Positions 1 through 8,192 of a DNA stretch of 64,000 bases are shown piece after piece. Every line of letters begins with the position of its first letter. Position 1 is the first letter of the stretch. Made by a program: the position numbers and the translations under genes. Below the pieces are notes generated by a model. It was given only the letters and a program-made list of their open reading frames with translations. It had not been told where the DNA came from and did no database searches. Source of the stretch: Aliitabrizicola sp031408575 (lineage in GTDB: Bacteria; Pseudomonadota; Alphaproteobacteria; Rhodobacterales; Rhodobacteraceae); contig JANNWS010000101.1 in the NCBI GenBank assembly GCA_031408575.1, positions 1 through 64,000 of the forward strand. The letters are read 5' to 3'.

Positions 1-1
1 G

Positions 2-202
2 TTGATGCAGGAAGTCACGGTCGACGGGCATCGCAGCTATTTCGACACCAGAATGGATGATCATCCCCATTTCTACTGGGAAGATCGCGGCGAGTTGACC
101 GATGCCCCTGCGGACGAACTCAAGATCGTCGGCCTGCCCGCAGCCCCTGACGGCACCGAAGTAAGCCGCGTCGACGTGGTGATCCGGCTGCGGCGCGTCT
201 GA
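2..202 (+). CDS. Fur-family (Irr-like) transcriptional regulator, C-terminal fragment
   Basis: Only the last 66 or so residues are inside the window; the gene begins upstream and ends at TGA 200-202. The visible part has the C-terminal dimerisation and metal-sensing pattern of the Fur superfamily: a strand ending in YFDT, then DDHPHFYWEDRGEL, where the HPH pair sits at the place of the metal/heme-sensing histidines of Fur and Irr proteins. The end, VSRVDVVIRLRR, matches the last beta strand of that domain. Irr, the iron response regulator of alphaproteobacteria, is the best guess, but the DNA-binding half is missing, so other Fur members (Zur, Mur) cannot be excluded. Confidence 0.7.
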   Translation: MMQEVTVDGHRSYFDTRMDDHPHFYWEDRGELTDAPADELKIVGLPAAPDGTEVSRVDVVIRLRRV

Positions 203-336
203 CCAGCGGCAGCCTAGGGACAAGTCAGGTTCAAAGCCGCATAGTCTCGTGTTCCCGTTCGCGGCACACATCAACCCGGCAGTGCCTCACGAATTCGGTG
301 ATGTCAGACATCGCAGAAGCGATACGCCGCCCAGCC

Positions 337-1206
337 TTAGAACCACTGTCCCGGCTCCATCAGCCCCAGATCCATCAACTGCTGCGAATGCCACTGGAAC
401 GGGACAGAGTTGTGCCAGCGGAACGACGGAATGTCATACCTCGACCCTGCGTTTGATTTCAGCGCCTTGGCCGTGCGGAACGAACAGATCGCGGTGGTCA
501 CGTTGTTGTGCCAAGCGCAGGCATAGGTGTTGTATTCCTCGATGTTGAAGCTGTGATCGGCGCGCAGTTGCAACCCCTTTTGCGCGCGAAACAGCGCGAT
601 TCGGTCGATCCTACGCCGGGCGGGCGGCACATGTTCCTCGAACCGCCAGCGCAGGCCGCCGAAGAAATCAAGTTGCCGTTCCCTGGGGTGATTGTGGTTG
701 GCGGCGTCGGGCCGAGCCAGGGCATAATATCCCGACCGGTCCAGATGTGCCTCTTCCAGCGACACAGCATCGGGGAAGCGGTCCAGATCGGGGGCGTAAA
801 GGTCGATCACATAGCTCAGCACCGCGTCGCGCCGTTCTTCGGCGTGAAACGCGATCAGCTCGCGGATGTTGCGCGTCTCGCAGAACGGGTGGATCAGGTA
901 TTCGGCGTTGTAGCCGTAGTAGATCCAGATCCCCGGCGCCGCCGCGATGATACGGTTGACGGCCCCCGGCAGCGCACCTTCGGCATGCACGTCATGGTCG
1001 ATGCGGTGAACCACCTCGGCCACCGCCGGATCAACCGGCAATTCGGGATGCGCCAGCAGCAGCACCTCGGCAAAACCCGCGCCGAGATGGTGGCGCAGCG
1101 TGGTTTCCACCTCGACCGCGTCTTCGGCGCAGATCACCGCAACTGGCCCCTTGGTCAGCGCCGCGCGGCCCTGCTCCAGAAACACCTCCAGCCCGTTATA
1201 GCGCAT
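337..1206 (-). CDS. Putative glycosyltransferase family 2-like protein
   Basis: A 289-residue protein, divergent from miaB. I place the start at the ATG whose complement is at 1204-1206, because a G-rich Shine-Dalgarno-like run (GGGGGCGGG) sits directly before it; the frame stays open upstream to 1353 but that part looks non-coding. The N-terminus (VAVICAEDAVEVETTLRHHL, then EVLLLAHPEL) resembles the first beta-alpha-beta unit of family 2 glycosyltransferases of the type that handle distant acceptors, and the C-terminus ends in LMDLGLMEPGQWF. No DxD motif is obvious. There is no signal peptide or membrane segment. The assignment rests on general resemblance; treat it as a conserved protein of uncertain function. 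Confidence 0.6.
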   Translation of the reverse strand: MRYNGLEVFLEQGRAALTKGPVAVICAEDAVEVETTLRHHLGAGFAEVLLLAHPELPVDPAVAEVVHRIDHDVHAEGALPGAVNRIIAAAPGIWIYYGYNAEYLIHPFCETRNIRELIAFHAEERRDAVLSYVIDLYAPDLDRFPDAVSLEEAHLDRSGYYALARPDAANHNHPRERQLDFFGGLRWRFEEHVPPARRRIDRIALFRAQKGLQLRADHSFNIEEYNTYACAWHNNVTTAICSFRTAKALKSNAGSRYDIPSFRWHNSVPFQWHSQQLMDLGLMEPGQWF

Positions 1207-1324
1207 CCCGCCCCCGTTCCGTCCCGTCGGCATCAGACTCCGGCAATGCCGCAGCCATTGCAAGCGTTGCGAAGGCCCCGCGCCGTCGTGTAAAGACCAA
1301 CCTTCGGGTATCGGGGCAGGGCGC

Positions 1325-2635
1325 ATGACGACGGGCAAGAAGCTGTTCATCAAGACCTATGGCTGCCAGATGAACGTTTACGACTCGGAACGCATGGCGG
1401 AGACGCTGGGCGCGCAGGGCTATGTGCCGACCGACACGGCGGCAGATGCCGACATGGTGCTGCTCAACACCTGCCACATCCGCGAGAAGGCGGCTGAAAA
1501 GGTCTATTCCGATCTGGGCCGCCTTAACAAGCTGAAGACACTGAACCCCAACCTCAAGGTTGCCGTCGCAGGCTGCGTGGCGCAGGCCGAAGGTGCCGAG
1601 ATATTGCGCCGCGCCCCCGTGGTCGATCTGGTGGTCGGCCCGCAAAGCTATCATCGCTTGCCTGCCATGATGCAAGCGGTGGCGCAGGGCGCGCGGGCCA
1701 TCGACACCGATTTCCCACCCGAGGACAAGTTCGACCACCTGCCCGAACGCCGCGCCCTGAAAGGGCCGACCGCGTTTCTGACCGTGCAGGAAGGCTGCGA
1801 CAAGTTCTGTGCCTTCTGCGTCGTCCCCTACACCCGCGGGTCCGAAGTCAGCCGCCCGCCGGAACGACTGCTGGCCGAAGCACGCGCGCTGGTCGAACGC
1901 GGTGTGCGCGACATCACCCTGCTGGGCCAGAACGTAAACGCCTACCGCGCCGGCGATCACGGCCTTGCCCGTCTGATCCGCGATCTGGTGAAAATCGACG
2001 GGCTGGAGCGTTTGCGTTACACCACGTCGCATCCCAACGACATGGAAGAAGACCTGATCGCGGCACATGGCGATGAGGCGAAACTGATGCCCTATCTGCA
2101 CCTGCCCGTGCAATCGGGGTCCGATCGCATCCTCAAGGCGATGAACCGCAAGCATACCGCAGCACATTACCTGACCCTGATTGGCCGGATCCGGGCTGCG
2201 CGCCCGGACATTTTGCTGTCGTCGGATTTCATCGTGGGTTTCCCCGGTGAAACAGATGCCGATTTCGACGCGACCCTCGGCCTGATCGAGCAGGTGAAGT
2301 TCGGCATGGCCTACAGCTTCAAGTATTCCCCCCGCCCCGGCACGCCCGCCGCTGAAAAGCCCGGAGTTGATGCCGCTACCGCCGACGCCCGCCTGCAAAC
2401 CTTGCAGGCCCTGCTGACGAGGCAGCAGCGCGCGGCACAGGACGCAATGATCGGGCAGACAGTCGGCGTGCTTTATGAAAAGCCGGGACGGATGAAGGAT
2501 CAGATGACCGGCAAGTCAGATCACTTGCACGCCGTGCATGTGACCGACCCCGACGGGCAGGCAGGACAACTTTGCCGTGTCAGAATCACTGGCAGCTCAA
2601 CCAACTCGCTTTCGGCAGAACGGCTTAGCGGCTGA
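1325..2635 (+). CDS. miaB: tRNA-2-methylthio-N6-dimethylallyladenosine synthase
   Basis: Radical SAM methylthiotransferase that adds a methylthio group to i6A37 in tRNAs reading UNN codons. 436 residues, the usual length. The N-terminal MTTase domain starts at residue 5 (IKTYGCQMN) and carries the three cluster cysteines in YGCQMN, LNTCHIRE and VAGCVAQ. The radical SAM core has the CxxxCxxC motif as CDKFCAFC near residue 160. The C-terminal part is a TRAM domain (PGRMKDQMTGKSDHLHAV) that binds tRNA. The ATG at 1325 directly precedes the conserved N-terminus. In many alphaproteobacteria miaB stands just before phoH-ybeY-corC-lnt; here two small envelope genes lie between them. Confidence 0.96.
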   Translation: MTTGKKLFIKTYGCQMNVYDSERMAETLGAQGYVPTDTAADADMVLLNTCHIREKAAEKVYSDLGRLNKLKTLNPNLKVAVAGCVAQAEGAEILRRAPVVDLVVGPQSYHRLPAMMQAVAQGARAIDTDFPPEDKFDHLPERRALKGPTAFLTVQEGCDKFCAFCVVPYTRGSEVSRPPERLLAEARALVERGVRDITLLGQNVNAYRAGDHGLARLIRDLVKIDGLERLRYTTSHPNDMEEDLIAAHGDEAKLMPYLHLPVQSGSDRILKAMNRKHTAAHYLTLIGRIRAARPDILLSSDFIVGFPGETDADFDATLGLIEQVKFGMAYSFKYSPRPGTPAAEKPGVDAATADARLQTLQALLTRQQRAAQDAMIGQTVGVLYEKPGRMKDQMTGKSDHLHAVHVTDPDGQAGQLCRVRITGSSTNSLSAERLSG

Positions 2636-2812
2636 TGGGTTGTTTCCAGCCCGGTCGCAATCGTGCCGCGCGCAGGGGCAAGCGGCCCGGCCGTTCAACA
2701 GAATATGGCAATATCATGGCCCCCCTGCGGTAATCTCTGGACTCGGTCATTCCCGCTCGCTCAGTATGTATATGGGGGCGTGTGTGACGTGTGTTCAAAA
2801 GGTGTGGTTACG

Positions 2813-3385
2813 GTGTCAGGACTGGTTTTATCTGTTCGGTACGGGGTTGCGATCGTATTTCTGGTCGCAGGGCTTGCCGGTGGCTCAATGGCTGCCGCGC
2901 AAGCCACCCTGCCGCAGGCAACTGCACGGATCGACTGGGGGATCTGGGTTGATCCCGACGGGTGCATGCACTGGTGGGCTGATGGTGGCCTTGAAGGCTA
3001 TATGGTCGAACGCGTGAACCCCAAAACCGGCAAACCGGTCTGTCTGCGCCAGAACACCTGCCTTGTGGAAAACACCGACACGCTGTTTCCAACCGATTCT
3101 GCCAAGCTTACCGCCGATGGCCGCCGTCGTCTGACGGATTTCTTCGGTGCGCTTGATGCCTTTGGCGTCGCGATCTACGGCCATACCGACAGCCGTGCCG
3201 GGACCGGCTATAACCAACGCCTGTCCGAACGCCGTGCCGCCGCCGTCGCCGATGTGGCCCGTGCCAGCGGGGCGGTGGTGGAGCGTCAGCTTGGCTTTGG
3301 CGAGACCAGCCCCGTGGCCACCAATTCGACCGCAGCAGGACAGCAGCGCAACCGCCGCGTCGAAGTCATTTGTTACAGGTGGTAA
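2813..3385 (+). CDS. OmpA-family outer membrane protein
   Basis: About 190 residues if started at GTG 2813, which has AAAAGG ten bases upstream and gives a clean signal peptide (LVLSVRYGVAIVFLVAG, cleavage near AAAQA). The frame is open back to 2663 and other GTG starts exist, so the start is not certain. After the signal comes a short Cys-containing domain (DPDGCMHWWADGG to GKPVCLRQNTC), then an OmpA-type peptidoglycan-binding domain over the last 100 residues (DTLFPTDSAKLT, YGHTDSRAGTGYNQRLSERRA, NRRVEV). It probably tethers the outer membrane to peptidoglycan. The next gene, one base downstream, repeats the Cys-domain motif, so the two look like partners or products of duplication. Confidence 0.85.
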   Translation: MSGLVLSVRYGVAIVFLVAGLAGGSMAAAQATLPQATARIDWGIWVDPDGCMHWWADGGLEGYMVERVNPKTGKPVCLRQNTCLVENTDTLFPTDSAKLTADGRRRLTDFFGALDAFGVAIYGHTDSRAGTGYNQRLSERRAAAVADVARASGAVVERQLGFGETSPVATNSTAAGQQRNRRVEVICYRW

Positions 3386-3386
3386 G

Positions 3387-3710
3387 ATGAAATTGCGCTT
3401 GATGCTTTGCGGTCTTGCCATGCTGTCCGCCTGCACCGAAACCGTTTCAACCACCGGCGGGACGCCACTTTTCGCGCAAGGCCGCGATACCGGTCTTGTG
3501 GACCGCAAGCCCCTGATCCAGCGACAGGCCGCCATCGCTTATGACCCCGACGGCTGCCAGAACTGGATCATCGACGATGGCGTTGAAGGCTATGCCAGCC
3601 GCCGCCGCGATCCGGTGTCGGGGCTGCCAGTCTGCAACAACCGCTTTGCCCCCGGCACCGTGGTGCGCGACCCGCGGTTCACCAGCTTTCCCGATATCTT
3701 GCCGAACTGA
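3387..3710 (+). CDS. Small exported lipoprotein sharing the DPDGC motif with the upstream OmpA protein
   Basis: 107 residues with a short hydrophobic N-terminus and a lipobox-like LSAC (MLCGLAMLSAC), so probably a lipoprotein modified at that Cys. The mature part contains DPDGCQNWIIDDGVEGY and later SGLPVCNNR, which matches the DPDGCxxWxxDGGLEGY...GKPVC stretch of the preceding OmpA-like protein almost position for position. Start ATG 3387 is one base after the TAA of that gene, so they are co-transcribed and translation may be coupled. No known enzyme motif is visible. Likely role, by inference: a cell envelope partner of the OmpA-like protein. A 13-bp inverted repeat at 3830-3868 lies downstream and may end the transcript. 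Confidence 0.75.
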   Translation: MKLRLMLCGLAMLSACTETVSTTGGTPLFAQGRDTGLVDRKPLIQRQAAIAYDPDGCQNWIIDDGVEGYASRRRDPVSGLPVCNNRFAPGTVVRDPRFTSFPDILPN

Positions 3711-3829
3711 CGGGCAAGGTTGGAGCATCGAGCCGAAAAGCAACTCTGCGGGGCTGAGTTGCCCGGCCTTGTTGCCGAAAAGGCTTAAGGCGTTGGGCAA
3801 GGGGCGAATTGCAGGGCGCGGAGGGCTGT

Positions 3830-3868
3830 AAATCAGGCCGTGGTTGCATCGTGGGCACGGCCTGATTT
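3830..3868 (+). terminator. 13-bp perfect inverted repeat between the envelope pair and phoH
   Basis: AAATCAGGCCGTG (3830-3842) and its exact reverse complement (3856-3868) with a 13-base loop. The A and T ends of the arms give a terminator-like transcript in both directions, though no further T run follows. Another small stem, GCAACTC/GAGTTGC, lies at 3740-3762. The whole stretch 3711-4155 has no convincing gene; it holds these repeats and the phoH leader. Confidence 0.55.
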
Positions 3869-4155
3869 GCGGCGCGTCAAATCCTGAAAGAAAAAGCGGT
3901 GGTGCTGTCTGGCCTGATGCTGAACCGGAGCGTCTTGCAGTTTCCCCGGACGGTCTGACCGAGCCAACCAGCATCAAGCCCTACCGCTACCGCATTTCGC
4001 GCCGCACTTGCGGCATCTTGTTCACAACAGCGCCATTCCCCTTGCCATGCGCGCGATCAAGCCGCACACTTCTTCTTGCAAACCAGACGAAAGAAGGCAC
4101 CACACGTCACGTTGTAAAGGCCAACACCCTTTCCTGCCAACAAAAGGAGTCGTCC

Positions 4156-5172
4156 TTGGGCATCAGCGCGCTGACCCCCCCGTCCCGTGCAGAAGACATT
4201 GTTGAAACGCTTCTGGAATTTCCCGACAACCGGCTGCTGATTGATCTGTGCGGCGAATTTGACCGCAACCTTGCCCAGATCGAACATCAGACCGGCGTGC
4301 ATGTTCTCCGGCGAGGCAACCGCCTTGCAGTTATCGGTGACAAAAGCGCAAGAGAGCAGGCTGCAGCTGTGCTGCGCGCCCTCTACGTCAGGCTCGAGGC
4401 GGGCAAAGGCCTTGCCGCTGGCGACATTGACGGCGCGCTGCGGATGGGCCGGCCAATGCAGGGCGCTGCACGCGAAGAAGGCCAGATCGAGATGTTCCAG
4501 GGGGGCCGCTATGAATTGCGGACCCGCCGCAAATCGGTCGAACCCCGCACCGAAGCACAGAAGGCTTATGTCAAGAACCTGTTCGATAATGAACTTTCGT
4601 TCGGTATCGGCCCCGCAGGCACCGGCAAGACCTATCTCGCTGTGGCGGTGGCTGTCACCTATCTGATCGGTGGCCATGTGGACAAGATCATCCTCAGCCG
4701 CCCCGCGGTCGAGGCGGGTGAACGCCTCGGGTTTCTGCCCGGCGACATGAAGGACAAAGTCGATCCCTACATGCAGCCGCTTTATGACGCGCTGAACGAC
4801 TTCCTGCCGCAAAAGCAGGTGCAGAAGCTGATCGAGGAAAAGCGGATCGAAATAGCGCCGCTTGCCTTCATGCGCGGACGCACCCTTGCCAATGCCTTCT
4901 GCGTGCTGGACGAGGCGCAGAATGCCACCACCATGCAGATGAAAATGTTCCTCACCCGTCTGGGCGAGGGCAGCCGCATGGTGATCACCGGCGATCGCAC
5001 ACAGATCGACCTGCCACGCGGCACGGCGTCCGGCCTTGCCGATGCCGAACGGCTGATCAAGGGCGTCAAGGGCGTCAGCTTTAACTACTTCACCTCGAAG
5101 GATGTCGTGCGCCACCCGCTTGTCGCCCGCATCATCGAAGCGTATGAGCGCGATGATGGAGCCTCTGGTTGA
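4156..5172 (+). CDS. phoH: PhoH family ATPase (PhoH-like protein)
   Basis: Cytoplasmic P-loop ATPase, linked in bacteria to RNA metabolism together with YbeY. 338 residues from a TTG start at 4156, chosen because AAAAGGAG ends six bases before it and the length then equals that of the family; the frame continues upstream to 3844 without a plausible start. An N-terminal KH-like region (residues 15-90) precedes the PhoH domain with Walker A GPAGTGKTYLA, the conserved SRPAVEAGERLGFLPGD, Walker B FCVLDEAQNAT and sensor VITGDRTQID. The 3' end overlaps ybeY by about 20 bases, which couples the two genes in the usual phoH-ybeY-corC-lnt operon. Confidence 0.93.
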   Translation: MGISALTPPSRAEDIVETLLEFPDNRLLIDLCGEFDRNLAQIEHQTGVHVLRRGNRLAVIGDKSAREQAAAVLRALYVRLEAGKGLAAGDIDGALRMGRPMQGAAREEGQIEMFQGGRYELRTRRKSVEPRTEAQKAYVKNLFDNELSFGIGPAGTGKTYLAVAVAVTYLIGGHVDKIILSRPAVEAGERLGFLPGDMKDKVDPYMQPLYDALNDFLPQKQVQKLIEEKRIEIAPLAFMRGRTLANAFCVLDEAQNATTMQMKMFLTRLGEGSRMVITGDRTQIDLPRGTASGLADAERLIKGVKGVSFNYFTSKDVVRHPLVARIIEAYERDDGASG

Positions 5173-5659
5173 CACAGTAATCGAAGACCCGCGGTGGGAG
5201 GCGTTGAACCTTCCACCGCGGGCCGAATCCGCAGCCCGCGCCACACTTGCCGCCCTTGGCCTGTCTGCATCCGGCTTCACCCTCTGCGTGATGGCCTGCG
5301 ACGATGCCCGGATTGCGGCCCTCAACACCGAATTCCGCGCCAAACCGGTGCCGACCAACGTGCTGTCCTGGCCGTCCGAAGATCGTGCGGCGCAAACCCC
5401 CGGCGGCCTTCCTGACACCCCCGAGCCCGGCGATCCCGACGATCCCACGGAACTGGGAGACGTAGCCATCGCTTATGAAACCTGCGAACGCGAGGCGGCG
5501 GCACAGGGCAAGACTATGGACGATCACGTCACGCATCTGATCGTTCATACAGTTTTGCATTTGCTGGGGTATGATCACATCAATGACGCCGATGCCACGC
5601 TGATGGAGGGTACCGAAATCTCGGTCCTTGCCAAACTCGGGGTGGCGAACCCATATTGA
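5153..5659 (+). CDS. ybeY: Endoribonuclease YbeY (rRNA maturation factor)
   Basis: Metal-dependent single-strand endoribonuclease needed for 16S rRNA 3' end maturation and ribosome quality control. About 168 residues from ATG 5153; ATG 5144 and 5156 are in frame too, and all overlap the end of phoH. The zinc-binding signature HxxxHxxxxDH is intact as HTVLHLLGYDH near residue 135, followed by the conserved LMEGTE. The motif LGDVAIAYETC is also typical. A Pro/Asp-rich loop (LPDTPEPGDPDDP) is somewhat longer than in enterobacterial YbeY, as in many alphaproteobacteria. Confidence 0.94.
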   Translation: MMEPLVDTVIEDPRWEALNLPPRAESAARATLAALGLSASGFTLCVMACDDARIAALNTEFRAKPVPTNVLSWPSEDRAAQTPGGLPDTPEPGDPDDPTELGDVAIAYETCEREAAAQGKTMDDHVTHLIVHTVLHLLGYDHINDADATLMEGTEISVLAKLGVANPY

Positions 5660-5710
5660 TAGGCTCGATCCAAGGCGCATCTTCGCGCGCCTGCATCCAG
5701 GAAAGGACGC

Positions 5711-6619
5711 ATGGGCAGTAGCAACGACGGGACTGACACCCTCACTGGTGGCCAAGACCCAGCCGACGGCGCGCAACGCGGCTTTCTCAGCCGCATCTTC
5801 AACGCCCTCAGCCCTTCCGAACCCTCATCCGAGACGGCCGCAACCGGTACGGCCGTGACCGTTCCGCAGGCGTCCAGCCTGCCGGGCATCGGCAACCTGC
5901 GCCGCTTGCGCGTCGATGACGTGGCGATCCCCAAGATCGAGATTACGGCCGTCCCTGTCGATATCGGCAAGGACGAGCTGGTCGCGGTGTTCAAGGAACA
6001 CGGCTTTTCCCGCCTGCCGGTCTATCAGGATACGCTGGATCAACCGCTGGGTCTTGTCTTGCTCAAGGATCTGGCATTGCAATTCGGCTTCGGTGCGGGG
6101 AATGGCGACTACGACCTGCGCCCGATGTTGCGCCCGGTGCTTTACGCCCCGCCGTCGATGCCTGTCGGTGTGCTGCTGCAAAAGATGCAGAAGGATCGCG
6201 TCCACATGGCCCTTGTCATCGATGAATACGGCGGCGTCGACGGTCTGTTGACCATCGAGGATCTGATCGAAACCGTCATTGGCCAGATCGAGGATGAACA
6301 TGACGATGCCGAATCCGCCCTTTGGGTGATGGAAAAGCCCGGCGTGTACCTGGCACAGGCCCGCGCCCCGCTGGAGGAACTGGAATCCGCCATCGGCCTG
6401 CGTCTGCGCCGCGATGAGGATGATGAAGAGATCGACACGCTGGGCGGCCTCATCTTTTCGCGAACCGGGCGCGTCCCGTCGCGGGGCGAGATCGTGCTGC
6501 ATGAAAGCGGTGCGGTGTTCGAAGTGATCGACGCAGATCCGCGCCGCATCAAGCGCCTGCGCCTGCGCCTGCCGGGCGCGTCCGCCGTCCCCGCCCAGCT
6601 TCCCGCGCCGAAAGACTGA
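5711..6619 (+). CDS. Hemolysin C/CorC-family CBS-domain protein
   Basis: 302 residues. A variable N-terminal tail of about 60 residues is followed by paired CBS domains (VDDVAIPKIEITAVP...; the second around LYAPPSMPVGVLLQKMQ...MALVIDEYGGVDGLLTIEDLIE) and a C-terminal CorC/HlyC transporter-associated domain (LEELESAIGLRL...DTLGGLIFSRTGRVPSRGE). There are no membrane segments, so this is the soluble CorC type, thought to act in Mg/Co homeostasis or as a partner of membrane transporters. It stands between ybeY and lnt, which is the conserved alphaproteobacterial order. The name hemolysin is historical. Confidence 0.9.
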   Translation: MGSSNDGTDTLTGGQDPADGAQRGFLSRIFNALSPSEPSSETAATGTAVTVPQASSLPGIGNLRRLRVDDVAIPKIEITAVPVDIGKDELVAVFKEHGFSRLPVYQDTLDQPLGLVLLKDLALQFGFGAGNGDYDLRPMLRPVLYAPPSMPVGVLLQKMQKDRVHMALVIDEYGGVDGLLTIEDLIETVIGQIEDEHDDAESALWVMEKPGVYLAQARAPLEELESAIGLRLRRDEDDEEIDTLGGLIFSRTGRVPSRGEIVLHESGAVFEVIDADPRRIKRLRLRLPGASAVPAQLPAPKD

Positions 6620-6621
6620 CG

Positions 6622-8103
6622 ATGCGGTCGGGCTGGCCCGGCTGGGCTGAAACCGGGGCAGCCTTCGGCCTTGGCGCGGTGATGGCAACCGGGCAGGCTC
6701 CGTTCGGGCTTTGGTGGATCACCCTGCCGGCGCTGGCGGCCCTGACAGCCCTCATCACTCGCGCACCGGGGCCGAAAACCGCCGCTTGGCTTGGCCTCTT
6801 CGGGGGTGCCGGCTATTTCGCGCTGGCGCTGAGTTGGCTGATCCAGCCTTTCCTGATCGACGCCGCAACCCATGGCTGGATGGCCCCGTTCGCCGTTGTG
6901 CTGATGGCCTTCGGCCTTGCCCTGTTCTGGGCCGCCGCCGCGGCACTCGCGACCCGCTTCACCGGCCCGCGCCGCACGCTGGTGCTGGCCCTGACACTTA
7001 CGCTTGCCGAATTCCTGCGCGGGCATGTCCTCACCGGGTTCCCGTGGGCGCTGATCGGCCATATCTGGATCGACACGCCGATGGCCCAACTCGCCGCCCT
7101 TCTTGGCCCCACCGGTCTGACCCTGCTGACCACGCTGATGGCCGCCCTGCCCATCGCGTTTCGCGCCCGTGGCCTTGTCGCAGCCGCCGCCCTTCTCGCC
7201 GCTACCACGGCGTTCGGCGCAGCACGCCTTGACCAAAAAGATCCCCCCGCCCGCCCGCTGACCATTCGCCTCGCCCAGCCGAATGCCGATCAGCAGTCAA
7301 AATGGGATCCCGAGCGGGCGCGTTTCTATTTCGACCGCCTGCTCGATTACTCGGCAGCCCTGCCCGCGCCTGATCTGGTGATCTGGCCCGAAACGTCTGT
7401 CCCCTACCTGCTCGATCGCAACCCTGAACTGGCGGCCGTCCTTGCTGATGCGGGGCAGGGGGCAACCCTCGCCGTCGGAATCCAGCGCGAGGATAGCGGA
7501 CGGTTTTTCAATAGCCTTGCGGTCATCACGCCCGATGCGCGGATCGCCGCGATCTACGACAAGCAGCACCTCGTGCCGTTCGGCGAATACATCCCCTTTG
7601 GCGATCTGGCCTATTCCCTGTTCGGCCTTACCGCTTTTGCGGCGCAACAAGGCAATGGCTACGCCCCCGGTCCGGGCCCCAGCATCCTTGATCTTGGCCG
7701 GGTGATTGGCCGCGTCCTGCCGCTGATTTGCTACGAGGCAGTTTTCCCCCAGGACCTGCTGAACGCACCCGGCCGCCCTGACTGGATCTTGCAGATCACC
7801 AATGACGCGTGGTTCGGCACGCTGACCGGCCCCTATCAGCATCTGGCACAGGCCCGGCTGCGCGCCATCGAACAGGGTCTGCCACTGGTGCGCGTGGCCA
7901 ATACCGGCGTCTCGGCGGTGATCGACGCGAAAGGTCGCGTGATCGCCACGATCCCGCTCGGCAAAGCCGCCTTTCTCGATGCATCGCTGCCCGCAGCCCT
8001 GCCGCCCACACCGTATGCCCGCTTTGGCGAGGCCCCGGCCCTCGTGTTGCTGGCCGGTCTTGCCGCAGCCCTGCTGACACGTCGGCCGCGCCGTCTGGCT
8101 TGA
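6622..8103 (+). CDS. lnt: Apolipoprotein N-acyltransferase
   Basis: Inner membrane enzyme that adds the third acyl chain to the N-terminal Cys of lipoproteins. 493 residues, two bases after corC. The first 200 residues form several hydrophobic helices; the periplasmic nitrilase-like domain follows with the catalytic Glu in WPETSVP, Lys in KQHLVPFGEYIP and Cys in LICYEAVFP, all present. Conserved ITNDAWFG is also visible. A final hydrophobic helix (APALVLLAGLAAALL) ends the protein. The lipoprotein encoded at 3387 is a likely substrate. Confidence 0.95.
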   Translation: MRSGWPGWAETGAAFGLGAVMATGQAPFGLWWITLPALAALTALITRAPGPKTAAWLGLFGGAGYFALALSWLIQPFLIDAATHGWMAPFAVVLMAFGLALFWAAAAALATRFTGPRRTLVLALTLTLAEFLRGHVLTGFPWALIGHIWIDTPMAQLAALLGPTGLTLLTTLMAALPIAFRARGLVAAAALLAATTAFGAARLDQKDPPARPLTIRLAQPNADQQSKWDPERARFYFDRLLDYSAALPAPDLVIWPETSVPYLLDRNPELAAVLADAGQGATLAVGIQREDSGRFFNSLAVITPDARIAAIYDKQHLVPFGEYIPFGDLAYSLFGLTAFAAQQGNGYAPGPGPSILDLGRVIGRVLPLICYEAVFPQDLLNAPGRPDWILQITNDAWFGTLTGPYQHLAQARLRAIEQGLPLVRVANTGVSAVIDAKGRVIATIPLGKAAFLDASLPAALPPTPYARFGEAPALVLLAGLAAALLTRRPRRLA

Positions 8104-8142
8104 CGCTGCCTCGCAGCCCCGTTACGCCCGCCGAACCATTAC

Positions 8143-8186
8143 CGTCACAACGGCTTCCTGGCGTGACGCGGATTTTCAACGGAGCA
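8143..8186 (+). promoter_or_regulatory. SAM/SAH-type riboswitch in the metK leader
   Basis: A stem CGTCAC (8143-8148) pairs with GTGACG (8163-8168) and encloses the loop AACGGCTTCCTGGC. The 3' element GGAGCA (8181-8186) can pair with the loop pyrimidines (GCTTCC) as a pseudoknot. This loop, stem and 3' GGAGCA match, as I remember it, the consensus of the SAM/SAH riboswitch found upstream of metK in Rhodobacterales. GGAG is also the Shine-Dalgarno sequence of metK (start 8193), so ligand binding should hide it and lower translation. Confidence 0.9.
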
Positions 8187-8192
8187 GATCTC

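Noticed and set aside
4057..5469. Minus-strand frame of 470 codons opposite phoH-ybeY
   Set aside because: Antisense to two clear conserved genes, with no start signal or domain.
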